A stretch of 64,000 bases of DNA from Natronoarchaeum rubrum (GTDB lineage Archaea; Halobacteriota; Halobacteria; Halobacteriales; Natronoarchaeaceae). Position 1 is the first letter of the stretch. Each line of letters opens with the position of its first letter. Position numbers and translations under genes: made by a program. The DNA lies in NCBI RefSeq assembly GCF_024494695.1, contig NZ_JANHDP010000003.1:372001-436000 (forward strand), read 5' to 3'. Positions 24,353 to 33,649 of the stretch are shown here, piece by piece. The notes beneath the pieces are model-generated. The model was given only the letters and a program-made list of their open reading frames with translations. It was not told the DNA's origin and searched no databases.

Positions 24353-27235
24353 ATGGGATGGAGAGAGCGGCTGGAATCGGCGGACGGCATCGATGCCGAT
24401 CCGGCGACGGTCGCAGACGGGGACGTTCTCGACCTGCTCGAACCGTCGGTCCAGGAGTGGTGGATCGATCAGTTCGGCGCCTACGTCGAGGAGAACGGGG
24501 GCTTCTTCACGCCGCCCCAGGAACGCGCCGTCCCGCTGATCCACGAGGGCGAGAACGCGCTGATCTGCGCACCGACGGGGAGCGGGAAGACGCTGGCCAG
24601 TTTCACTTCGATCATCGACGAGCTGTTCCGCCGCGAGCGCGAGGAAGGGCTCGATAACTCGGTCTACTGCCTGTACGTCTCGCCGCTAAAGTCGCTGGCC
24701 AACGACATTCACCGGAACTTGACCGAGCCCCTGGAGGGGATCCGCGAGGTAGCACAGCGGCGCCACGGCGGGGCTGGCGACGACAGCGACGCCGGCGACG
24801 GCGTCGTCGACGACGCGGCTGCCGTCTCTCGCATCCGCCACGCGATCCGACACGGCGACACGTCCGACAGCGAGCGCCGGAAGATGTTGGAGGAGACGCC
24901 GCACATCCTCAACACGACGCCGGAGACGCTCGCGATCCTGCTGAACTCGCCGAAGTTCCGCGAGAAGCTCCGAACCGTGGAGTACGTCGTCGTCGACGAA
25001 ATCCACTCGCTGGCCGCGGGCAAGCGCGGGACGCACCTCTCGGTCAGCCTCGAACGCCTCGAAGCGCTCGCGGAGAGCTCGCCGACCCGGATCGGCTGCT
25101 CGGCGACGATCGAACCCCTCGACGACGTCGCCGAGTTTCTGGTCGGCCGCGAGACGCCGAGCGGCCCGTCCCGCGACTACGAGATCGTCGACGCGCGGTT
25201 CGCCCGCGAGTTCGACGTCGAACTCCAGTGTCCGACCGACGATCTGATCCACACGCCTCGCGACGTGATCCAGGAGCGGTTCTACGAGCGACTCCACGAC
25301 CAGATCCGCGAGCACACGAACACGCTCGTGTTCGCCAACACCCGCTCGGGCGCCGAGCGAATGCTCCACAACCTGCGCGAGCGCTTCGACGACTACGACG
25401 AGGACAACTCCGCGTGCCACCACGGCAGCCTCTCGAAGGAGGTCCGCGAGGACGTCGAGGAGCGGCTCAAGGACGGCTCGCTCGACGTGGTGACGTCCTC
25501 GACGAGCCTGGAGCTCGGCATCGACATGCCCCACGTCGATCTGGTCGTGCAGGTCGGCAGCCCAAAATCGGTCGCCGCCCTGCTCCAGCGGGTCGGGCGA
25601 GCGGGCCACCGCGTCGGCGAGACGGTGACCGGGCGGGTGATCGCGCTCGACCGCGACGAGCTGGTCGAGTGCGCGGTGATGCTCAAGAAGGCCGACGAGG
25701 GGTTCGTCGACGGCGTCTCGATCCCCGAGAACGCCCAGGACGTGGCCGCCCAGCAGGTGTACGGCATGGCGATCGCCGAGATCCGCCCGGAGAGCGAGGT
25801 AGTCGGCATCCTCCGGCGAGCGTACCCCTACCGGAACTACGACGACGCCGACTGGGAACAGCTCGCCCGGTATCTCACCGCCGACTACGAAGGGATGGAA
25901 GACCGGAACGTGTACGCGAAGATCTGGCGAGACGCGAACGATCCGCCCGACGGCGAGCACCACTACGAGGAGTTTCCCGTCGGCGAGCCGCTGATCGGCA
26001 AGCGCGGGCGGCTCGCGCGCGTCATCTACATGACCAACATCGGGACGATTCCCGATTCGTTCAGCTGCGACGTGTTCACCCGCGCGAGCGACGAGTGGGT
26101 CGGCCAGTTGGACGAGGAGTACCTCGACACGCTCGAAGCCGGCGACGTGTTCGTCCTCGGGGGCAGCAACTTCGAGTACCGCTACCGTCGGGGGTCGAAG
26201 GTGTACGTCGACCGGACGAGCGCGGCGCCGACGGTGCCCTCGTGGTACTCCGAGCGACTCCCGCTGGCGTACGATCTCGGTCGAGAGATACTGGAGTTCC
26301 AGGGCGAGTTACTCGATCGCTACGACGCGGGCGGCGCGGCGTCGGTCCGACACTGGCTTCGCGACTTTCCGCTGGACGACGACAGCGTCCGCGCGCTCGC
26401 GCGGATGTTCGACCAGCAGATCAGGTACGCGGGCGTCGAGAGCGTCAGCACGGCCGACCGGCTGGCGATCGAGGTCGAACGGGATCACGACGAGTACGAG
26501 CGCAACTACTACGTCCACTCGAACTACGGCCGCCGGTTCAACGAGGGGCTCTCGCGCCTGCTGGCCTATCGGTGCGCGCAGGCGGCCAACGCCAACGTCT
26601 CGGTCGCGGTCGCGGACAACGGCTTCACGCTCTCGATGCCGCTGAACAGGAAGATCGACATCGTTGGGATCATCGAGGACCTCGATCCCGACGACGCCCG
26701 CGAGCTGTTGCGTGCGAGCCTCGACGAGACGGACCTGCTCCAGCGGTACTTCCGCATCAACGCCACCCGCTCGCTGATGATCCTCAAGCGCTACAAGGGA
26801 ACAGAGAAGTCCGCCAGCCAGCAGCAAGTCTCCAGCGAGATGCTGCTGGGGTTCGCCCAAGATCTCGAGGAGTTCGCGGTCATCGAGGAGACCTACCGCG
26901 AGATCCTCGAGGACAAGCTGAACCTCGCGGGGATCGAGACCGTGCTCGGCGGGATCCGCTCGGGCGAGATCGAGGTCGTCCGCCGGTCGGTCGACTCGCC
27001 GTCGCCGCGCGCGTTCGGCCTCGCGACGCTGATGGCCAGCGACGTCGTGCTCGCGGAAGACGAGAGCGCCGTCCTCCGGAACTTCCACGAGCGCGTCGTC
27101 GACGAGATCGGCGACGGCCACCGCGAGTCGGATGCCACGGCGTCGACCGACAGCGACGCCGCGGACGGATCGGCGTCGACCGACCGCGACGCCGCGGACG
27201 ATCGGAGTCTCGAACCGACGGGCACCGACGAGTGA
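24353..27235 (+). CDS. lhr: Lhr-family superfamily 2 ATP-dependent helicase
   Basis: 960 residues. RecA domain 1 has FFTPPQERAVPLIHEGENAL (Q-motif region), Walker A CAPTGSGKT (73-80) and DEIH (215-218). RecA domain 2 has NTLVFANTRSGAERML, ACHHGSLSKEVREDVEERLK, STSLELGIDMPHVDLVVQVG and LLQRVGRAGHR. The Lhr-specific winged-helix and C-terminal domains follow. Lhr proteins unwind DNA/RNA hybrids and are linked to genome repair. The C-terminus ends in a tandem acidic TDSDAADGSASTDRDAADD low-complexity tail. A MinD-like gene starts 82 bp downstream. Confidence 0.9.
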   Translation: MGWRERLESADGIDADPATVADGDVLDLLEPSVQEWWIDQFGAYVEENGGFFTPPQERAVPLIHEGENALICAPTGSGKTLASFTSIIDELFRREREEGLDNSVYCLYVSPLKSLANDIHRNLTEPLEGIREVAQRRHGGAGDDSDAGDGVVDDAAAVSRIRHAIRHGDTSDSERRKMLEETPHILNTTPETLAILLNSPKFREKLRTVEYVVVDEIHSLAAGKRGTHLSVSLERLEALAESSPTRIGCSATIEPLDDVAEFLVGRETPSGPSRDYEIVDARFAREFDVELQCPTDDLIHTPRDVIQERFYERLHDQIREHTNTLVFANTRSGAERMLHNLRERFDDYDEDNSACHHGSLSKEVREDVEERLKDGSLDVVTSSTSLELGIDMPHVDLVVQVGSPKSVAALLQRVGRAGHRVGETVTGRVIALDRDELVECAVMLKKADEGFVDGVSIPENAQDVAAQQVYGMAIAEIRPESEVVGILRRAYPYRNYDDADWEQLARYLTADYEGMEDRNVYAKIWRDANDPPDGEHHYEEFPVGEPLIGKRGRLARVIYMTNIGTIPDSFSCDVFTRASDEWVGQLDEEYLDTLEAGDVFVLGGSNFEYRYRRGSKVYVDRTSAAPTVPSWYSERLPLAYDLGREILEFQGELLDRYDAGGAASVRHWLRDFPLDDDSVRALARMFDQQIRYAGVESVSTADRLAIEVERDHDEYERNYYVHSNYGRRFNEGLSRLLAYRCAQAANANVSVAVADNGFTLSMPLNRKIDIVGIIEDLDPDDARELLRASLDETDLLQRYFRINATRSLMILKRYKGTEKSASQQQVSSEMLLGFAQDLEEFAVIEETYREILEDKLNLAGIETVLGGIRSGEIEVVRRSVDSPSPRAFGLATLMASDVVLAEDESAVLRNFHERVVDEIGDGHRESDATASTDSDAADGSASTDRDAADDRSLEPTGTDE

Positions 27236-27317
27236 CGGTGCGCGTCGACCCGTGACCGAGGCCGCCGCCGAGCGATCTCGGCCGGACGTTTTTGTACGAT
27301 ACCGCGCCAGACCCGGC

Positions 27318-27971
27318 GTGATCGCGATCGCCGGCGGCAAGGGCGGCTGTGGCAAGACCACGACGACGGTAGCGCTGGCTCGCGCGCTCGCCGAGCGAGG
27401 CGACGCGACGCCGCTCGTGGCCGACGCCGATTGGGACATGCCGAACCTCCACGCGCTGGCCGGCGCGGCGTCGACGCCGTCGCTCGCGGCGCTGCAGGAC
27501 GCCCCGTCGCCGCGCGCGCTCGCACAGTTCGTCGGCGACCCGCGGATCGGCGTCCTCCCGGCGCCGACCGGCGAATCCGAGGCCCGACAGGATCGAGCGC
27601 TCGAAATCGTACGCGACGGGAACGGGAGAGCGCCGGTGCTGGTCGACTGTCCGGCCGGCGCCGGACGCGACGCCGCTCGGCCGCTTCGGGTCGCCGACGG
27701 CGTCGTGCTGGTCTCGACGGCCGCGCCCGCCAGCCTGCGCAACGCTGCCAAGACCGCCGCGATGGCCGAGGCGCTGGGAACGCCCGTGCTCGCTGGAGCC
27801 GTCACCCGCACCGCGTCGGTTCCGGCGGGCGCGCATCGGCTGCTCGGGACCGACCGCCTCGTGCCCGTTCCGGACGCCGACGCGCCGCTCGAAGACGGGG
27901 CCGTACGGCGAGCGATCGGGGAACTGGCTGCTCTGGTGGCGTCGCCCGCCAGGTCGGCCCGCAGTCGCTGA
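27318..27971 (+). CDS. MinD/ParA-family P-loop ATPase
   Basis: 217 residues. It begins VIAIAGGKGGCGKTTTTVAL with the deviant Walker A KGGxGKTT and contains PLVADADWDMPNLHALAG and VLVDCPAGAGRDAARPL. The family includes Min/ParA positioning ATPases and Fe-S or Ni assembly factors. The typical C-terminal amphipathic helix of true MinD is not evident, so the role is open. GTG 27318 fits a leaderless transcript from TTTTTGTA at 27289-27296. The longer reading frame overlapping the Lhr gene is not used. Confidence 0.8.
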   Translation: MIAIAGGKGGCGKTTTTVALARALAERGDATPLVADADWDMPNLHALAGAASTPSLAALQDAPSPRALAQFVGDPRIGVLPAPTGESEARQDRALEIVRDGNGRAPVLVDCPAGAGRDAARPLRVADGVVLVSTAAPASLRNAAKTAAMAEALGTPVLAGAVTRTASVPAGAHRLLGTDRLVPVPDADAPLEDGAVRRAIGELAALVASPARSARSR

Positions 27972-28187
27972 ACCGCGAACTAGCGACCGTCTCACGGCAT
28001 CGAACGGCGATCGCCGCGTACTTTCCCAGACCACGACACGCCCCGATTTCGTCGCGTCATCGCCGAGTACGGACGCGAGCAAGAACTGGTCCGGGCTCCG
28101 GCGGGTGAGTAAAATCACTATTTTTGATACGAAGCCGCAATCGAGGCAAACAATTATGTAGCGATCCGACATAGATGGCTCGAACGC

Positions 28188-28814
28188 ATGGAAGGTCGAC
28201 TGGACACCGGGATCGACGTCCTCGACCGGAAGCTGGACGGGGGGATACCCGCGGGAAGCATCATCGCATTCACTGCCTCGCCCGCGAGCCAGTCCGAGCT
28301 CCTGCTGTACCAGTTGACCGCGGCCCGCGGATCGCTGTACCTGACCACGCAGCGCTCCGATCAGGCGGTACGAGACGCCATCGACTCGACCTCGGCGCCG
28401 ACGGGCAGCCCCACAGTCAGAGATATCAGCGGCAGCGAGCCGCTCGATCAGGCCAATCGGCTCATCCGCGCGCTCCCGGAGGGGGCGAACCTGATCATCG
28501 ATCCGGTCGACGTGCTCGAACAGCGCGAGCAGAGCCGCTACCGCAACTTCCTCAACGACCTGCAGAACCACATGGTCAACACCGGCTCGCTCGCCATCCT
28601 GCACTGTCTGGACGGCCACTCGGTGCCCGACAACAGGGACACCACCCAGCACATGGCCGACATCGTCTTCGACCTGACGACGACGGTTCGCGGCACCGAC
28701 GTGGAGAACCGGCTTTCGGTGCCGAAGTTCCGCGGCGGGCAGGCGCTCACCGAGACGATCAAGCTGGAGATGCAGGATCAGGTCGACATCGACACCAGCC
28801 GTGACATCGCCTGA
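28188..28814 (+). CDS. RAD55/KaiC-like protein lacking Walker A
   Basis: 208 residues: MEGRLDTGIDVLDRKLDGGI, PAGSIIAFTASPASQSELLL, GSLYLTTQRSDQAVRDAIDS, GANLIIDPVDVLEQREQSRY, LAILHCLDGHSVPDNRDTTQ. The KaiC-type GID.LD..L.GGIP.GS start is clear, but the P-loop GxxGxGKT is replaced by TASPASQSE. It should therefore not hydrolyse ATP in the usual way. In haloarchaea such proteins are regulators of unknown mechanism. A CAATTATGTA box lies about 30 bp before the ATG. Confidence 0.78.
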   Translation: MEGRLDTGIDVLDRKLDGGIPAGSIIAFTASPASQSELLLYQLTAARGSLYLTTQRSDQAVRDAIDSTSAPTGSPTVRDISGSEPLDQANRLIRALPEGANLIIDPVDVLEQREQSRYRNFLNDLQNHMVNTGSLAILHCLDGHSVPDNRDTTQHMADIVFDLTTTVRGTDVENRLSVPKFRGGQALTETIKLEMQDQVDIDTSRDIA

Positions 28815-28823
28815 CCGTCGCCG

Positions 28824-28931
28824 GACGCCGCTTCTCGGCCAGTTCGACGCCGCTGCTCGGTAGCTGGACGCCGCTTTCCGATCAGCTCGACGCTGCTGCT
28901 CGGTGATAAGACGCCGTCCCCGACTAGCTCT
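28824..28931. repeat. Five imperfect 21-22 bp tandem repeats
   Basis: Units beginning GACGC start at 28824, 28846, 28867, 28889 and 28910 (spacings 22, 21, 22, 21). The consensus is about GACGCCGCTnnTCGGnnAGCT. They fill the convergent gap between the RAD55-like gene and a lipoprotein gene; the last unit just enters the lipoprotein stop. The spacing is close to two helical turns. There are no CRISPR-like unique spacers. Confidence 0.75.
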
Positions 28932-29412
28932 CGTTGCCACCCCCACCGACCGGACAGCCTTCGGGATCCTCCGTCGTCCAGACGTTGAAATCGCCGTTCT
29001 GAGTCACCTCCAGTTCGATCCCCCAGCAGCTCGGATTCCCCGACAGCTCCGAGAGATTGACCGTCAGTCCTTCCGAGCGCTGGTCGAGTCGGGCGTTGAT
29101 CGTGAATGCGCCCGTCTCGTCGGACCAGGTGCGTTCGACCGTCGTTTCGGCCGGCGCCGCGTCGGCGCCGCCGTTCTGCGGCCCCAGACGTTGGGTCGAC
29201 CAGTGGACGAACTCGCCGTCGCGCTCGACGACGAGGTGGATCGTCACGGCCTGATCCGCCGAGTTCGACAACCGGAGCGTCGACAGCAGTGGCGCGTCGT
29301 CGCCGCCGTCACCGTCGCCGCCGTTACCACCCTGTCCCCCACAGCCCGCGAGTGCACTCGCGCCCGCGGCGCTCGCCGCGAGGATCGCGCGTCGAGAAAT
29401 CGAATCCCCCAT
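28924..29412 (-). CDS. Tat-exported lipoprotein of unknown function
   Basis: 162 residues. The signal MGDSISRRAILAASAAGASA has twin arginines, and lipobox LAGC follows, so it is Tat-exported and lipid-anchored. A Gly/Asp-rich linker precedes a beta-rich domain of about 115 residues (TLRLSNSADQAVTIHLVVER, HWSTQRLGPQNGG). It resembles the neighbouring lipoprotein at 29503-30003 in layout and motifs (VxxSxS...VxxxVxxxRDG.xVx...RLGP). No enzyme motif is visible. Confidence 0.83.
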   Translation of the reverse strand: MGDSISRRAILAASAAGASALAGCGGQGGNGGDGDGGDDAPLLSTLRLSNSADQAVTIHLVVERDGEFVHWSTQRLGPQNGGADAAPAETTVERTWSDETGAFTINARLDQRSEGLTVNLSELSGNPSCWGIELEVTQNGDFNVWTTEDPEGCPVGGGGNES

Positions 29413-29502
29413 GGAGGTCGCTAGGGGTTCCCGCTCCGTGTACGTCGGGGGTTAGCGGTGCACGGCGTCGCCGGGATCAACGAACGAGGCCTGACGGACG
29501 AC

Positions 29503-30003
29503 TCAGTCCGCGGTACCCGGTCCGACGCCGTCGGGACACTCCGAGGAACCGTCGGGGTTGAACCAGGTCGTGACATCGCCATTCACGTCGAGGAGCAACA
29601 TCGTGCAGAAAGGCGAATCGCCCTCCTCGGCGGGCAGTTGTTCGGTGAGATCGAACGTCTGCCAGTCCTCGGCGTCATCAAGGCGGGAACGGACGACGAA
29701 CGATCCTCCGACCGATGGGTCCCAGGTCGGATCAAGTTCGACGGTATCGCTCGAATCGGCGTCCTCACCGTGTGGACCCAGACGGTGCGTCTGCCGGTAC
29801 ACTTGCTCGCCGTCTCGCTCGACGAGCACCTCGAGCGTTCGTTCGACGGAGTCGGAGTTCGAAACGCCGATCGCGGTGAGGTACACCGCTCCGGGACGGT
29901 CACGGTCGTCGGGCTCGGAAGAAGACGTACTGCAGCCCGCGGTGGCGCTGAGGGCAGCGGTCGCAGAGAGTGCAAACGCTCGGCGCGTCCACCACCCGGA
30001 CAT
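29503..30003 (-). CDS. Tat-exported lipoprotein, paralogue of 28924-29412
   Basis: 166 residues. Signal MSGWWTRRAFALSATAALSA and lipobox TAGC. The mature part (AIGVSNSDSVERTLEVLVER, YRQTHRLGPHGEDADSSDTV) repeats the pattern of the next gene: a conserved NSxS...V..xVERDG start, a shared HRLGP/QRLGP, and a C-terminal NGDxxxW...ExC segment. The two form a tandem same-strand pair separated by 90 bp, which suggests duplication and a shared ligand or role. Confidence 0.83.
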   Translation of the reverse strand: MSGWWTRRAFALSATAALSATAGCSTSSSEPDDRDRPGAVYLTAIGVSNSDSVERTLEVLVERDGEQVYRQTHRLGPHGEDADSSDTVELDPTWDPSVGGSFVVRSRLDDAEDWQTFDLTEQLPAEEGDSPFCTMLLLDVNGDVTTWFNPDGSSECPDGVGPGTAD

Positions 30004-30013
30004 CCGTGTCGCT

Positions 30014-30961
30014 CTACTCTTCGGCGTCTTCGAGCTCGTCGACGATCTCGTCGGCGTCGACGTCAGCGTCCTCGAGGGCGTCCTCGATGTCGCCGCCGCC
30101 CATGCCGCCGCCCATCATACCGCCCATGCCGCCCATCATGCCCGCGCCCTCGCCCAGCGTCTCCTGGACGATGATGCGGTCGAGACCGAGCTTCTCGGTG
30201 ACGTCCTGCGCGATCTGCTGCTTGGAGAACATCCACTGCTGGTTCATCGAGAGCTGCGGCGTCGCCTCGATGTACAGCGTCTCCTTCTCGACGGTCTCGG
30301 TTTCCGTCTCGGGTTCGGCGTCCTCGTCGTCCTCGTCGGACTCGACGGCGACCTCCTCCTCTTCCTCGTCGGTCTCGATCCACATCTCGAGATCCGTGTC
30401 GACGTACATGCCGATCAGGCCCTCGGCCTTCTCGACGCGGTCGTCGACCTCGTCGAGAATCTCGTAGTCGTAGTCGATGTCCTGGCCGGCCAGCGGGTGG
30501 TTGAAGTCGACTCGCGCGCGGCCGCCGATGATCGCCTCGACGTGGCCGTGCTCGCCGTCGACGTCGACGTGCGCGCCGGGGTAGCGGTCGTCCTCGGGGA
30601 TCTTGTCGGCGCTGAGCGTGCGGACCTCGTCGGGGTCGCGCTCGCCGAAGGCCTCCTCGCCGGGGACGGTGACGGAGCCGGAGTCGCCGGCTTCCTTGCC
30701 GGTGAGGTCGTCCTCGACGGCGCCGAAGATGTGACCCTCGCCGATGACGATCACGCGCGGCTCGAACGTCTGTTGCTGGTCGTCGACGCCCTCCTCCTCG
30801 GCGACCTCGGGATCGGTCGTGTCGACGAGCTGGTCGTCCTCGACGGTGCGAGCGGTGTAGGCCAGTCGGACGAAGTCCCCGTCCTGCAGCCCCTCCTGCT
30901 GTTCTTCTGTCTCGGCTTCCTGCTCGTCGTCGGCCGCTTCTGTCTCCTGATTGTCGCTCAT
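30014..30961 (-). CDS. FKBP-type peptidyl-prolyl isomerase (SlyD-like)
   Basis: 315 residues, cytoplasmic. The FKBP core shows GDFVRLAYTARTVEDDQLVD, VIVIGEGHIFGAVEDDLTGK, GSVTVPGEEAFGERDPDEVR and NHPLAGQDIDYDYEILD, with an insert-in-flap region between. A long acidic segment follows, then a C-terminal domain ending in a Met/Gly-rich MMGGMGGMMGGGMGGG stretch, unusual for SlyD. The ATG at 30961 is leaderless from TGTTTTAAG at 30984-30993. It acts in protein folding; the Met-rich tail could bind metal. Confidence 0.9.
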   Translation of the reverse strand: MSDNQETEAADDEQEAETEEQQEGLQDGDFVRLAYTARTVEDDQLVDTTDPEVAEEEGVDDQQQTFEPRVIVIGEGHIFGAVEDDLTGKEAGDSGSVTVPGEEAFGERDPDEVRTLSADKIPEDDRYPGAHVDVDGEHGHVEAIIGGRARVDFNHPLAGQDIDYDYEILDEVDDRVEKAEGLIGMYVDTDLEMWIETDEEEEEVAVESDEDDEDAEPETETETVEKETLYIEATPQLSMNQQWMFSKQQIAQDVTEKLGLDRIIVQETLGEGAGMMGGMGGMMGGGMGGGDIEDALEDADVDADEIVDELEDAEE

Positions 30962-30983
30962 ACCTCGAACGTCGCCCGTTCGG

Positions 30984-30993
30984 CTTAAAACAA
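30984..30993 (-). promoter_or_regulatory. TATA box of the FKBP gene
   Basis: Minus-strand TTGTTTTAAG centred about 27 bp before the ATG at 30961, predicting a leaderless transcript. Confidence 0.55.
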
Positions 30994-31097
30994 TCACGTT
31001 TTGGACCCGGACTGTCTCCTTCCGGCGGTTCGGACGCTGCGTCGAAGACCGGCCCGAGACGGCGCCACTTTTCAGCCCCCGCGCCGACGTCTCTCGC

Positions 31098-31655
31098 ATG
31101 TACGAGGTCGAGATCAAGGTTCGGGCCGACCACGAGACGGTCCGCGAGCGACTGGTCGAGCTGGACGCCGACCGGCAGGAGCGCGTTCGACAGGTCGACA
31201 CCTACTTCGATGCGCCCCACCGGGAGTTCGCCGAAACCGACGAAGCGCTCCGGGTTCGACGGGTCCGCGCGCCGGAGGACGAGGCGGGCGAGGAGGACGC
31301 GCGAATCACCTACAAGGGACCGCTGCTCGACGCCGAATCGAAATCACGCGAGGAGTTCGAGACCGGCGTCGACGGAGGCGCGACGGCGACCGAGATCTTC
31401 GAGCGGCTGGGGTTCGAGGCCGCCGCCACGGTCGAGAAGGACCGCGAGCGCTACGAACTGGCGGGGTACGACGTCACGCTCGACGCCGTCGACGGGCTGG
31501 GCGAGTTCGTCGAGGTCGAGACCGAGCGCGAGACCGACGACATCGCCGCGGCGCGCGACGGAGTTCGCGACCTGCTCGGCGATCTCGGACTGGACGCCGA
31601 CGAGCAGATCCGGACGTCGTACCTGGGGCTGTTGCTGGCCGACGACGCGACGTGA
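31098..31655 (+). CDS. cyaB: CYTH-domain protein (class IV adenylate cyclase-like)
   Basis: 185 residues. It begins MYEVEIKVRA with the ExExK signature (Glu3, Glu5, Lys7), then RQVDTYFDAPHREF, ALRVRRVR, RITYKGPLLD and TYLGLLL-like end. CYTH proteins bind and act on triphosphorylated substrates; archaeal members are annotated class IV adenylate cyclases or thiamine-triphosphatase-like. The actual activity is not certain. The ATG at 31098 directly precedes the signature. Confidence 0.85.
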   Translation: MYEVEIKVRADHETVRERLVELDADRQERVRQVDTYFDAPHREFAETDEALRVRRVRAPEDEAGEEDARITYKGPLLDAESKSREEFETGVDGGATATEIFERLGFEAAATVEKDRERYELAGYDVTLDAVDGLGEFVEVETERETDDIAAARDGVRDLLGDLGLDADEQIRTSYLGLLLADDAT

Positions 31656-31751
31656 TCGGCGTCGCGCCGCCGTGCCGATAACTCCCAGGCATTACTTCTC
31701 CCGTACTGGTTTCCGCAAGTTATAGAACGGGGCGAAGATAATTCGGACGTA

Positions 31752-32957
31752 ATGACAGAGCGGAACATCAGGGTCGAGCCGATCGACCGGCGGGCAGTCG
31801 AGGACCAGGAAGTCGAGATCGTCGAGCGAAAGGGGATCGGCCACCCCGACTCCATCTGCGACGGCATCGCCGAGGCGGTCTGTGGCGCGCTGGCCCGGGA
31901 GTACATCGACCGCGTCGGCAAGGTGCTGCACTTCAACACCGACGAGACCCAGCTGGTCGCGGGCAACGCCGCACCCGCGTTCGGCGGCGGCGAGGTCCAG
32001 GAGCCGATCTACCTGCTGATCGTCGGCCGCGCGACCAAGCGCTACGACGGCACTCGGATCCCCGCCGAGACGATCGCGCTGGAGGCCGCCCGTGAGTACC
32101 TTCAGGAGAACATCCCCCAGCTCGACGTCGGCACGGACGTCGTCATCGACGTCAAGCTCGGCGAGGGCAGCGGCGACCTGCAGGAAGTGTTCGGCGAGGA
32201 GGGTACCACTGTGCCGATGGCCAACGACACGAGCTTCGGCGTCGGTCACGCCCCGCTCACCGAAACCGAGCAGATCGTCCTCGAAGCCGAACGCAGCCTC
32301 AACGGCCCCTACGCCGAGGAGAATCCCGAGCTCGGTCCGGACGTGAAGATCATGGGCAAGCGCGAGGGCGACCGGATCGACATCACCGTCGCGGCCGCCA
32401 TCGTCGACCAGTACGTCGAGGATCTCGACGAGTACGACGAGGCCGTCACGGCGGTCCACGACCACGTCGAGGCGCTGGCCAGCGAGCGCACCGACCGCGA
32501 GGTGTCGGTCCACGTCAACACGGCCGACGACTACGAGGAAGGTTCGATCTACCTGACGACGACGGGCACGAGCGCCGAGCAGGGCGACGACGGCTCGGTC
32601 GGCCGCGGCAACCGCGCCAACGGGCTGATCACGCCCAACCGCTCGATGTCGATGGAGGCCACCAGCGGCAAGAACCCCGTCAACCACATCGGGAAGATCT
32701 ACAATCTGCTCTCGACCCAGATCGCCGAGGAGGTCGTCGCCGACGTCGACGGCATCCGCGACCTTCGCATTCGCCTGCTCAGCCAGATCGGCCGCCCGAT
32801 CGACGAGCCCCACGTCGCCGACGTCCACGTCGTCACCGACGACGGCGTCGAGCTGGGCGACGTCGAATCGGAGATCACCGAGATCGTCGACCGCGAACTC
32901 GCCGACGTCACGGGCATCACCCAGCGCGTGATCGAGGGCGAGCTGACGACGTTCTGA
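31752..32957 (+). CDS. mat: Archaeal methionine adenosyltransferase
   Basis: Makes S-adenosylmethionine from methionine and ATP. 401 residues, the normal length for the archaeal MAT family (distinct from bacterial MetK). Conserved blocks: [84 protein letters not shown] and [19 protein letters not shown]. An AGTTATAG box lies about 30 bp before the ATG. Confidence 0.96.
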   Translation: MTERNIRVEPIDRRAVEDQEVEIVERKGIGHPDSICDGIAEAVCGALAREYIDRVGKVLHFNTDETQLVAGNAAPAFGGGEVQEPIYLLIVGRATKRYDGTRIPAETIALEAAREYLQENIPQLDVGTDVVIDVKLGEGSGDLQEVFGEEGTTVPMANDTSFGVGHAPLTETEQIVLEAERSLNGPYAEENPELGPDVKIMGKREGDRIDITVAAAIVDQYVEDLDEYDEAVTAVHDHVEALASERTDREVSVHVNTADDYEEGSIYLTTTGTSAEQGDDGSVGRGNRANGLITPNRSMSMEATSGKNPVNHIGKIYNLLSTQIAEEVVADVDGIRDLRIRLLSQIGRPIDEPHVADVHVVTDDGVELGDVESEITEIVDRELADVTGITQRVIEGELTTF

Positions 32958-33034
32958 GCGGTCGCCGATCGCGCGGCGCCGCTGGTTTCCGCCGAGCCGA
33001 AATCCCCAATACCACGGGGACCGCAATCGGTACC

Positions 33035-33649
33035 GTGACACGCGTCTGTCTCGTCGGCTCGCCCGACGTCGTGCTGCGATACGAGCTGCTCTCCCGCGAG
33101 ACCGCCCGGGAGGCGCTTTCCACGTACGACCTCTCGGAGCCCTTCGAGAACGCGATCTCGCTCGAGACGGTCAGCGTCGGCGCCGCCGTCTCGCTTCTGA
33201 ACGACCTCAACTGGTACCTCACCCGATTCGTCGATACCGCCTTCGTCCGCGAGCCGTCGATCGACGCCGACGAGTGGCTCTCGCGGGAGCTCGCCGAGGC
33301 GGTCCGGAACGACCGCGTCGATCCCGCCGAAACGGGCACGTATCTCAAGATCTACGGCGTCGTCAGCGAGGACGACGGTGCCCCCGAACCGGCCGGTCCC
33401 GGCGCGTCCGGCGACCGATCCGGGGCCGCAGCGGCGGAGGGGGCGTCGAGCGCGGACGCCGCCGACGCGGGGGCCGCCGACGCGGGCGCCGCGACCGAGC
33501 CGAGCGCCGGCGCCGTCCAGACGGGCCCCGGCAAGCTCGTCGAGCCGCTGTACGTCCGCCGAACCGACGGCTCGGTCCCCGAGTACGACCTGCGCGACGT
33601 CGAGGAGACGGTCGTCGTCAGGGTGACCGAGTCGGAGTTCGAGACGTGA
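33035..33649 (+). CDS. DUF5804-like haloarchaeal protein
   Basis: 204 residues: MTRVCLVGSPDVVLRYELLS, RETAREALSTYDLSEPFENA, SVGAAVSLLNDLNWYLTRFV. I recognise this as the haloarchaeal DUF5804 type. An Ala/Gly/Asp-rich insertion of about 60 residues (about 115-170) separates it from a conserved C-terminus GKLVEPLYVRRTDGSVPEYD. The function is unknown. Its TGA overlaps the GTG of the next gene (GTGA), so the two are coupled. Confidence 0.7.
   Translation: MTRVCLVGSPDVVLRYELLSRETAREALSTYDLSEPFENAISLETVSVGAAVSLLNDLNWYLTRFVDTAFVREPSIDADEWLSRELAEAVRNDRVDPAETGTYLKIYGVVSEDDGAPEPAGPGASGDRSGAAAAEGASSADAADAGAADAGAATEPSAGAVQTGPGKLVEPLYVRRTDGSVPEYDLRDVEETVVVRVTESEFET

Noticed and set aside
24686..25963. 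425-codon minus-strand frame inside the Lhr gene
   Set aside because: Antisense shadow; the helicase motifs are all on the plus strand.
28824..28931. Possible CRISPR array
   Set aside because: Units are contiguous and imperfect with no unique spacers, and no cas genes are nearby.
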